DNA of 35,157 bases from contig NZ_JAFCMM010000011.1 of the NCBI RefSeq assembly GCF_018131225.1, positions 1 through 35,157 of the forward strand, written 5' to 3'. Of the stretch, positions 12,001 to 15,914 are shown piece after piece. The stretch comes from Bradyrhizobium sp. U87765 SZCCT0048. Its GTDB lineage: Bacteria > Pseudomonadota > Alphaproteobacteria > Rhizobiales > Xanthobacteraceae. Under the pieces are notes generated by a model that saw only the letters and a program-made list of their open reading frames with translations, was not told the origin of the DNA and searched no databases. Both the position numbers and the translations under genes were made by a program. Each line of letters starts with the position of its first letter. Within the stretch, counting starts at the first letter, position 1.

Positions 12001-12272
12001 GCCTGCGCGGCACGCGCGAGCGCGCTCTGGGTCTGCTGGCCGGCCGCAGCCGCCCGCTGCGCCATCGCGGTCGCGGCATCGACTGCCGCAGCCGGTGGCG
12101 CAATGGCGACATTGGGCGCGCCGCCGAGCGTCGCTGCCCGCGCGGGAACGCCGCCCCCGGTCAGCACCAACAGGCTCGCGCCAGTGAGCAGCGCGGCAAT
12201 GCGGCGAGCATGGGCGGAACGCGGCAGCGACAACGCAACAAGGACGGAAGGCGCGGCAGAGTGGACGGTCAT
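1..12272 (-). CDS. Giant filamentous haemagglutinin-family TpsA exoprotein (3' end beyond window)
   Basis: One uninterrupted minus-strand frame runs from an ATG at 12272 to the left edge, giving at least 4,090 codons; the last codons still read as protein, so the stop lies outside. A GAGAGA ribosome site is 6 nt before the ATG. Residues about 1-46 form a long signal peptide (RR, then a hydrophobic run, then ARA). Residues about 140-265 are the two-partner-secretion (haemagglutination activity) domain, with NQNGIIFG near 221-228. Then come thousands of residues of G/N/T/V-rich beta-helix-type repeats. The end resembles the DUF3739 domain found at the C-terminus of such proteins (YYWELREGG near 3885). 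I saw no cysteine in the parts translated, as is usual for exported TpsA proteins. The likely role is a secreted or surface-held adhesin exported by a TpsB outer-membrane pore, which is not in the window. It lies downstream of a FecI/FecR pair that probably controls it. Confidence 0.93.
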   Translation of the reverse strand, partial: MTVHSAAPSVLVALSLPRSAHARRIAALLTGASLLVLTGGGVPARAATLGGAPNVAIAPPAAAVDAATAMAQRAAAAGQQTQSALARAAQAVQSMQAVQAAARDAANGTQRSLTMPQIVVPNGLAAGGLQVAPGAVPGTDLWKGANLPTQATSGDRTDVNIRQTAPQAVLNWSSFNVGARTTVRFDQQGNGNWTALNRVTGNLGPSQILGGIRADGQVLVINQNGIIFGGASQINVGSLIASTANITDSQLLTSGIYSSQSGNSYLPSFTGAGGAVIVEAGALLTTAPPSKATSGGGFVALFGTEVRNAGTILTPKGQALLAAGDAFALRRGYSTDANQTSTTRGSEVAPLFALGSVTSGRVVNSGLVVATQGDITMAGHALIQDGVLLSSTSVNQRGTIHLLNSASDAAGNVTLTGNSWSAVLPEIESADTAFNSQRNAQIADSVAQDLARAGLNFGQFDNLARLSDRKDQSRIEIVTGGTVDFAGGSNTLAQGGQVVVSAGWRVQTGSGATIDVSGIRGATVRMDANAIKVNVQGNELRDSPQNRDNGALINQNLWIDTRSLVLLPAGTGGYASDRYYTGGGLLEVSGYLANTAHTIGEWTAVGGTITLAAPEVVARAGSVFNVSGGSVAYQGGFLQQSYVLGSDGRIYNINSAPGNLTYTAVVNGFMVQHKQGGKVDPKLTEIYASPLGVGGSIWQDGYTIGRDAGRLVLSTPTPLFEGAIVADVINGLRQVAARPAGVTDGYQLTQSTVARAGQLAVGRYDATGLAGTYNTGVVIGRPPKAADGIDLAAPLPADRINTGWFDAAQLASFGLGGLSIATSGSISIDARLAFAPGAQVSLIAPVVDIKADIVARSGSVTVSNILRPDYKALNPYALLSTGGLSQLTLRAGATIDTRGLWTNAQADPSAVSGAAYVDGGNVAFNSTQNVTLESGSTIDVSSGAALLPSGKIKGGKGGNVTLVADDRSVLGPSVGGRLVPNATIRGYGVAGGGTLTIGSGPAIVIGGKALANDGVLAAGEKAPVNLLLAEDLFIAAGAAVPFNYDESITYLAPGTAAPAPVTVSATRDKPLLIGPSGWTVPAGTINFTDLAGNVYYGGMTVPPNTWITTDASTKLPLGLYVDPGIFPNGIVLNATRVMFNVGDIAPVALHFTAGTMIPAGTVAPRAYAVAPLTSIGTALFSSGFASYDVNGHLGLMVADRVALNAVMPVYRMADNAAGVATGSDPSSALTLWLPPLYQEDPVGGRLTRRGGADLSLQSNLDTNRGSLTIGTQATVTVDPGRAIVLRSPGQITVDGRLTAAGGRISILQNGSSGDPYNGARSIWLGSNAVVDVAGQSAVAIDRSGRRYGFADSGGRIILGDDSDAPAPIAPAGNGFIIVRSGARLDASGTSAVIDFVEAGAGGGATVRPVTLTTAGGSIAISTLSGFYLDGTMTARAGGEGAAGGTLSLALVTPSYATPVDRPAPDEVRKFRILEVAQQAGASGLAPDRAWGERDAALQFGHGRIGADQVVAGGFGSLRLYSETIAFDGDVRITLPQNLKISGNLVAKNGNERIDLAASYVSFGSVSYSPSEGAVEPRPGSAAGDRQPGFGTTPSGLPSKSSTARLTLTADLVDLAGTFEPLNLGITLVDGSSAVTSIAGIDQVTVTSRGDIRVIGNTYGSRTLELDAAQIYPVSNTRAFVAASDLVRFGRTTTDMPAVPYSVFGKLTVYGKTIAQGGIVRAPLGALVLGGPADAGRGYVAVQQLDLLPGSVTSSSAAGLTIPYGGTVDGIAYRYNGAELTPVQNGIDGWGTVVGGVSLGGPAVTVAAGALLDLSGGGELLGAGFVSGRGGSVDALANPLMAANPGNTYSSLSNQVFAIVPGASAAYAPVVPATQGAAPAIGQRITVGGGVPGLAAGTYTLMPATYALLPGAFRVELGATSQLGTNVAVLPNGSFVTSVVGSVANTAIRNSLPNLAIITPGVAVRSYSQYNEQSYASFVLATAARTGQPRPSLPADAGTLQLLLAAQTSNRPSFSFAGQVLFTPGKGGYGGVVSIDTPTNMLGQSLEILGDGTSPTAGFASVRAADLNALGAARLAIGGGQVLDIVNGYVATTGFANTVVVRGGAVLRAPEVFIRAGNGGLRIEDSARIDTVGTGAATVMPASDGYSYQSSGNMIIVSNGFVDIPQAAIDGSTIGGITVGAATITTEGTLAFGVQKGALSIADGMRYGARYLALTTPSINIGDTAAIAAARAAGVLPDGLVLNQDVLGRLLAGNALTGAPKLERLVLSAQASMNVFGSLNLSTIDAATGRSSLRTLVLNTPAIYGLGTSGDSATLTTGQLIWNGINDRAQRRGGTGPRSVPPGAVITGGAGTGHGTFNIVADEVVFGYGSGTTPDTQVTLDRLALGFSTVNITAHSRITANNRNTLSVYESQSAYQSGVGITYSGGNLNLMTPVLTGDAGSINRITAGGTLNVSGSGDTGAAAAAALGAEVGLKGSTVTVATAVVLPSGKLTVSANGDIALTDAARIDMTGRAVTLLDATRYSWGGDVIIESAHGNVVQSGGSLIDMSAANNRAGSLSVTAVDAAAGHVVLAGTVRGSASGRYDAGGTLVPYLAGSIDVHGQTVDDFAGLNRRLTAGGVVGARSFQIKQGDLTIGDELVANSITVSVDGGRLTVNGTVNASGERVGTIRLSSRDDLVLGSTAVLDAHGTVLRVDSYQKPIDAPNRAIVELTTTRGRLGLVPGARIDVSSAATDTVARGTVELNAPRLGGAGGTGDGANDVAIDAGIDVATGRAVTIAGARSIAVNGFRSYQPTGGIINQALMATVDADNSLFMSGNPTTHTPGALQNGDLQTRLKGLSAYTNAFHLRPGVEITSATPTGDLTISGDIDLAGYRYDSVNPNTQRTAIYGSGEPGRLVIRAGGNLNVYGNVSDGFGTPQPAGASAPNTPQVVRLLVSGLQPYSNDVVIPRSGVVLADGTAFQRGGVLNYDLPVKQFTLPANITLPVDTPLRTALQLPAGTVLRADVRNATGAVIYARGTLLRQATTLPAGVILGAGNLFATTVNVNAMVWPKNVPLPAALILNGSLTLAMGALVPGGTSVKLPGNAALVQLRNDPPTSAIWAAAPMLPAGSQSWSERFVAGADLAAADSRALRPRSANPGSLVLADSAVMAVISAGTRPTAQLQFSMLNVLRTGTGDLELLSGGDLTVRTPYGIYTAGTPSLLPTGNDQYDLPRGQLLDGSVLGSNGAFYEGLVNGGPNSVYHAWYPDGGGNLLVAAQRNLSGLALNSGNTVVRNQDGNPGNWLWRQGGDIAGQRTAWWINFGSLALPQPADPSTSPILLGFAGFGTLGGGNVTVLAGGDAGVLGTQSGNNMASSSSTLNIAIGSTGRITADGPPILTGGGDLLFRVGGQLNPLQPTLNASTSRSDTSGVLVNLRGQIDLQAGTIGGINLTYGTKTTFDPRWPDLYTANSGIGFGGPLVIPGDAVVNLSARGDLVLSGAADPGRVLLQNTTGYTAAGTAHVGGGVTWFSLWRNETAINVVSAGGNLMPTTQNRLSGASTIDTDTDHAFVYPPTLTVQAASGSIYYGAYAPGDTTTGIPPLLLAPSPTGQLELLAARSIYASGYAINISGADPSALATPVQPAFVGWQRGEPDRITNTNGTGTISNNFNILQPRGVELFAFGPNTASKLHASDPSSALIYAATGDIVGFKSGEVVTGTDPTTASTWYVAAKPMRLIAGRDIVSLGTPIGTSDSESTANRTSNLIVHTGDNDVSVVSAGRDILYANLQVAGPGTLMVSAGRHIYQADKGAVTSLGPVVPGDLRSGASVVMTAGAAGANYAGLVRYLDPANLANKNVPLADQPGKVVKTYEKELADWLSQQYGFRGSDADTRARFAALPPDQQAVFLRQVYYWELREGGREFNDANGPRPGSYLRGRQAIAVLFPDHDASGTPISYAGDITMFGGSGIRTMAGGDIQLLAPGGRIVLGVDGVVPPASSGLITQNVTQGTGNIDIYSKGSLLLGLSRIMTTFGGDIIAWSAEGDINAGRGSKTTQVYTPPKRAYDNYGRVTLSPQTPSTGAGIATLQPLPEVPRGQVDLIAPLGTIDPGEAGIRVSG

Positions 12273-12342
12273 CGCGGATCTCTCGACAGTGAACGCGGGC
12301 TGGAGCCGCCGGCCGACGATCGCCGGAAGACCCCGATGCCCT

Positions 12343-12369
12343 TAGACGCTCCTGCCGGGACGAGTTTGC
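12343..12369 (-). promoter_or_regulatory. Candidate ECF-type promoter for the exoprotein gene
   Basis: In the gap between the FecR-like gene and the exoprotein gene, the minus strand reads GCAAAC (12369-12364), 15 nt, then CGTCTA (12348-12343), about 70 nt before the ATG. An AAC-containing -35 and a CGTC-type -10 are common features of ECF promoters. The pair fits control by the neighbouring sigma factor, but no second copy was found upstream of the sigma operon, so this is a guess from one site. Confidence 0.35.
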
Positions 12370-12459
12370 AAAACACCCGACCATTTTTTTCCGACAGATG
12401 CCGCGGACGTTAGAAGACGTTCCAGCGGCGCGACATGACGAAACCGTGACGACTGTGTT

Positions 12460-13452
12460 TCAGCCGACCAGTACGAAGCCGCCAGGCAGTGCCGTGACGC
12501 GCGCACCGAATGTTTCGCGCAGCTGGGTAATCACCGCATCGAGCCGGTCGAGCTTGAACCGCGCCGTGACGCGCCGCTGCCCCAGCGCCTCGCTCATCAG
12601 CACGATGCGTCCGGGCCGATAGCGGTTGACCTCCTCGACCACGCGGGCCAGCGGCTGGTCGCGGAAGAACAGGTCGCCGCCGAGCCACCCCGCCACCGCG
12701 ACCGTATCGGCGCTGACCGGCTGGCCGAGTCCGCTTGCGCTGTAGGTCGCCTGCTGCCCTGCGCCCAGCGCGAGCGAGATGCCGCGTTGCGCGACGCCGA
12801 TACTGCCGCCAAGACAGGTGACACAGACGTCGGCGCCGTCGTGGCGGATGTTGAAGCGCGCGCTCTCCGCCCACACGCGACCATTCGCCGCAATCACCTC
12901 GACCCGATCCGCTGCGGTCGCAACCACCGCCTCGCCGACGATCAGTTCGACGCGATCGACCGGCGCGTCGGGCGTGGCGCGGTGCAGGTTGAGGCTCGTC
13001 CGAGTGTTGAGATCGATGGAGGCGGAGGCCGTCAGGGCAATGCGCTGCTGCTCGCCCGTTCCGGTGCGGACATCGGCAGCCAGCGCACCGAGCGAGGGCC
13101 ACAGCTCGAGCGGCGGCCGCACCGCAAGGACACCCGCGCCGGCGACCGAGGCCGCCGCCAGGCCGCCGAGCACCAGCCGCCGGCTGACCGGACGCGCCGC
13201 CGGCTGCAGCGTCGCTCGCGCCTCCGCTTCCGCTCCGGCGGGCCGCAACCGCGCGAGCGCCGGGCCATAGGCCTGCCAGCGCCGGCTCGCATCGGCAAAG
13301 GCGGCGTCATGGCCCGCGCTGCGCGCGCGCCAGCGCGCCAGCGCCGCGATATCGGCCCTGGTCGCATCGCCCGAGGTCATGAGCAGGACCCATTTCCAGG
13401 CTTCGCGCTGCACCGGCACGCGCTCGTCCATCGGGTCCTCGGAGGTGGTCAT
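12460..13452 (-). CDS. FecR-family anti-sigma factor with Tat-like motif
   Basis: This 330-residue protein has the usual FecR layout. A cytosolic sigma-binding N-terminal domain (DUF4880-like, around 15-62, with REAWKW and WRARSAGHDAAF) is followed by a membrane segment at about 93-112, a periplasmic FecR domain at about 122-240, and a C-terminal STN-like region at about 275-328. It should hold the upstream sigma factor inactive until a periplasmic signal arrives. The membrane segment is preceded by SRRLVLGG (90-97), a twin-arginine-type motif, as reported for some FecR proteins. A CVTC pair (210-213) replaces the usual hydrophobic/Pro positions in the FecR core and could form a disulfide. 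The gene lies 55 nt after the sigma gene and 187 nt before the exoprotein gene, so the genes are probably co-expressed. The ATG at 13452 is used; ATG at 13431 (Met8) is a possible alternative. Confidence 0.9.
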   Translation of the reverse strand: MTTSEDPMDERVPVQREAWKWVLLMTSGDATRADIAALARWRARSAGHDAAFADASRRWQAYGPALARLRPAGAEAEARATLQPAARPVSRRLVLGGLAAASVAGAGVLAVRPPLELWPSLGALAADVRTGTGEQQRIALTASASIDLNTRTSLNLHRATPDAPVDRVELIVGEAVVATAADRVEVIAANGRVWAESARFNIRHDGADVCVTCLGGSIGVAQRGISLALGAGQQATYSASGLGQPVSADTVAVAGWLGGDLFFRDQPLARVVEEVNRYRPGRIVLMSEALGQRRVTARFKLDRLDAVITQLRETFGARVTALPGGFVLVG

Positions 13453-13507
13453 GGCTTGTGGAAACTCGCTGTTCTGTCCCGGTTGTCAAACACCTGTCGT
13501 GGCGCTG

Positions 13508-14059
13508 CTATCCTTCAGACGATTTTGGCGGGCCATTCGTGCAATCGATCGGTGGATCGGTGACGCGTTCCGCCTCCAGCAGGGCGATGGCGCGGTCGAG
13601 CTCGTAGGCCACGGTGCGCCGCGACACCCCCATGCGCTCGGCGATGGCATGATGGGTCAGGCCTTCGAGGCGGGAGGCCATCAGGATGGCCCGCGTCCGC
13701 TCCGGCAGGGTCCGCATCGCCCGGTCCAGCGCCTCGATCTCGAGCCGCGCCTCGGTCTCGCGCGCCGGCCCCGGCGCGGCGTCGGCGACGTCGAGCGCCG
13801 CCTCGATCTCGGCGCGGCGCGCCCTGCGGCCGTCGGCACGCAGGCGATCCATGGCGGCATTGATGGCGATGCGCAGCAGATAGGCCGGCGGATTGCGGAC
13901 CGCGCCGACCTCGTCGTCCCGATGCAGCCGCAGCCAGGTGTCGTGCAGGCTCTCGCTCGCCAGCTCCTCCGACCCGAGTTGCCGGGTCAGGCGAAGCTTG
14001 AGCTCCTCATACCTGTCTACCAGCAGCCCGCGCAGCGCCGCCCACGTCGTTCCTGCCAT
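13508..14059 (-). CDS. FecI-type ECF RNA polymerase sigma factor
   Basis: From the ATG at 14059 this is 183 residues. Region 2 spans about 15-80 (RYEELKLRLTRQLGSEELA, then a DTWLRL stretch and NPPAYLLRIAINAAMDRLR). Region 4 spans about 108-163 (LDRAMRTLPERTRAILMASR, then the helix-turn-helix THHAIAERMGVSRRTVAYEL). This is the FecI class, which responds to envelope signals through a FecR partner, and the FecR gene follows directly. The same frame is open upstream to a GTG at 14101, which would add 14 residues that do not look like sigma sequence; neither start has a strong ribosome site. Likely targets are the exoprotein gene downstream and perhaps its secretion partner. The gap to the upstream STN-domain gene is 129 nt from this start. 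Confidence 0.9.
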   Translation of the reverse strand: MAGTTWAALRGLLVDRYEELKLRLTRQLGSEELASESLHDTWLRLHRDDEVGAVRNPPAYLLRIAINAAMDRLRADGRRARRAEIEAALDVADAAPGPARETEARLEIEALDRAMRTLPERTRAILMASRLEGLTHHAIAERMGVSRRTVAYELDRAIALLEAERVTDPPIDCTNGPPKSSEG

Positions 14060-14188
14060 CGACCAACCGAAAGCGCTCGACACGGCAGTGACGCCCCGCA
14101 CGGGACGATCACGGCCGCAGCCTATTGTGACGATCTGCTGACGGCAGCTCGGCAGCGGCCTGTCTAGCGAGATTACATGACAGATTGA

Positions 14189-14899
14189 CTACTGTGACCC
14201 GGACAGCGTCGGCCGGCAGTCGCTGGTCGCAGCCATCGGCCGCGGCGCAATGGCGACGATCACCGGCTGCGGCAGGTCGGCTGGCGGCACGACACGGACC
14301 GCGATCCCCTGCAGCGCACGGCGCAGCGCCTCATCGCGCTCGGCGCTGCCCGTGGAGCCGACCAGCGCATTGCGCGCCAGCGTGCCGTCCGGCGCGATCC
14401 ACAGCTCGAACACGATGCGATAGTCTCCAGGCCGCGTCCGTGCATCGCGGCACAGGCTCTCGATGACCTTCGCCTGCAACGCGCCGACGAAGGGACGGTT
14501 GCGCGCGACCGGCGCGGCCGCGCTGTCCCCGGCGACTGCAGGCGCGAGCGTGATGCTGAAGGTCTCGACCTCGACGCGGCGGGCGACGAGGCCGCTGCCG
14601 GCGAGCAGCATGCGCAGCGCCACGTCCGGCGGCAACCGCCCGGTCACGGCGCCGGAGCGGCGTCCCGCCGTCAGCCGCGTCTCGTACAGCACCTGCATGC
14701 CGCTGACATCGATATAGGCGTTGAGTGCCGCATCGAGATCACCGGCGGGAATGTCATAGGTGACGGTCGCGGGCGCTGCGGCGATCGTTCGCAAGGACAT
14801 GATCGCGGTGGCGATCGCCAACACGAGCAGCACCGCGCGCGTGCGACGCCACCCGCCCGCGATTGCCAGACCCGTCCATGGCACGATGCCGCCGATCAC
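14189..14899 (-). CDS. STN domain-TonB C-terminal-like fusion, surface-signalling protein (VreA-like layout)
   Basis: This 236-residue protein has an N-terminal membrane/signal segment at about 20-42 and an STN (secretin/TonB N-terminal short) domain at about 45-118, including YDIPAGDLDAALNAYIDVSG and GRLPPDVALRMLLAGSGL. A C-terminal region at about 134-220 resembles TonB C-terminal domains (ALQAKVIESL, YRIVFELWIAPDGTL, then a helix and a VVPPADLPQPVIV strand). STN domains of TonB-dependent receptors touch FecR proteins to pass on signals; here the domain has no beta-barrel and is tied to a TonB-like end. With FecI and FecR next door, it probably acts as the periplasmic signal carrier. The start is a GTG with weak ribosome site; another in-frame GTG lies at 14884. 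The general domain calls are firm; the signalling role is inferred from gene order. Confidence 0.82.
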   Translation of the reverse strand: MIGGIVPWTGLAIAGGWRRTRAVLLVLAIATAIMSLRTIAAAPATVTYDIPAGDLDAALNAYIDVSGMQVLYETRLTAGRRSGAVTGRLPPDVALRMLLAGSGLVARRVEVETFSITLAPAVAGDSAAAPVARNRPFVGALQAKVIESLCRDARTRPGDYRIVFELWIAPDGTLARNALVGSTGSAERDEALRRALQGIAVRVVPPADLPQPVIVAIAPRPMAATSDCRPTLSGSQ

Positions 14900-14982
14900 G
14901 CTGCCGCCGCCGTCAATCCCGGCCGGCGTTCAAGCACGGATCGGCGGTCGGCAACAAGTCCGCCGCGTCAAGGTGGCAACCG

Positions 14983-15264
14983 TCACTGTGACGGCAGGTC
15001 GATGGTGTCGCAGTTGGTCCGCCCGGACATCACGCAGTCCTGCAGGCGGCTCATCCGTGTCAGCTCGCGGGTGAGCCACAGGCCGACCACCAGCAGTACG
15101 GCGGCGATCAGCAGCCCGATCAGCGCCCCGCGCCGGTTGTCGCCGGCCTTCCCAGCCGCTTTGGAAGCGGCCTTCGGAGCGATGTTGGGACCAACCTTGT
15201 GACCAACGTTGGAACCGGCCGCCTGAGCGGCCGGATTATCGCCATCGGGCTTCGGATCGCTCAT
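14983..15264 (-). CDS. Small single-pass membrane protein with CxxSGRxNC tail
   Basis: From the ATG at 15264 this is 93 residues; a GTG at 15288 would add eight. The N-terminal half is a low-complexity, Ala/Pro/Lys-rich cytosolic stretch. A single membrane helix follows (GALIGLLIAAVLLVVGLWL), then a short C-terminal tail with two cysteines in the pattern DCVMSGRTNCDTIDL. The tail would sit in the periplasm if the N-terminus stays inside, and the two cysteines could pair there. I do not recognise a named function. It lies 83 nt upstream of the STN-domain gene in the same direction and may be the first gene of that transcript. Confidence 0.65.
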   Translation of the reverse strand: MSDPKPDGDNPAAQAAGSNVGHKVGPNIAPKAASKAAGKAGDNRRGALIGLLIAAVLLVVGLWLTRELTRMSRLQDCVMSGRTNCDTIDLPSQ

Positions 15265-15288
15265 GACGGACGATTGCGCCGGCGACAC

Positions 15289-15914
15289 GGTGGTGGGGGC
15301 GACAGGAGCCCGCCGCGTGATCTGCGGCCGTCGCCGGAGCGCGCGGCCTGCCTGCCGGGTTCCTTGGCCGGGTTCAACGGCTGGTCCATCGTCTCACCAA
15401 ACTTTCCTCGCCGGTGCGGCATCCCGCGCCAGCGGACACACATCCCGTCAATGGTCGCGGCGGCCGGCCGGTTCACGCGCAGGCTCGCGCAAGATGCCGG
15501 ACGCTCCGGGGGCCGTCCGCGCGGCTGGCTCCGGATTTCCATCGAATCCGGCCCGCAGCGCTTCGGCGCCCCCTGCGACACCATAACGCATATGCCATTC
15601 CTGCGGAGCCCGTCGCGTGAATAATCCGCAAGGGTCTGCAAAATCGCGACATTCAGACATCAGCGGCAACACTCCGGTGCATCGCTCCGACCGCTGGTGC
15701 ACAGCGGCTTGATGACCGTGCGCAACGCCGGCCGCCGCACCGCAGCGGGACTGCGATCTTGTGATGCCATGAGCAAACATGGATAGTTTTGCCGGCTTGG
15801 GGGCGGGTCGCCGGTGATTCTGTCACCCTCATCGGCACCGGGCGACATGTCGGCAGGCGTCACGACCGCGACGCGGCGCATCGCCCGACCGGTCTGCCCG
15901 GAAAGGAAGACTGG
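15289..15914. other. Divergent intergenic region without a convincing gene
   Basis: About 0.6 kb separates the divergent membrane-protein and transporter genes. Open frames here have no domain signal and no good ribosome site. The only structure noted is an inverted repeat, CCGGATT (15531-15537) and AATCCGG (15545-15551), around a 7-nt loop. Promoters for both flanking genes must lie here, but I could not assign them. Confidence 0.5.
15904..15909 (+). promoter_or_regulatory. Ribosome binding site deciding a TTG start
   Basis: AGGAAG sits 5 nt before a TTG at 15915. The open frame extends back to 15789, but the extra 42 residues are Arg/His-rich and unlike transporter sequence, so this site supports the TTG start. 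Confidence 0.65.

Noticed and set aside
12410..13102. A 230-codon minus-strand frame inside the FecR-like gene.
   Set aside because: It is a frame-shifted shadow of the FecR-like gene, which has clear domains.
14980..14994. Perfect palindrome CCGTCAC-T-GTGACGG at the end of the small membrane protein gene.
   Set aside because: It overlaps the stop codon, has no T-run and no second copy, so neither terminator nor operator can be supported.
15261..15780. Open frames on both strands in the gap before the exporter gene.
   Set aside because: They overlap each other, lack ribosome sites and show no domain or membrane pattern.
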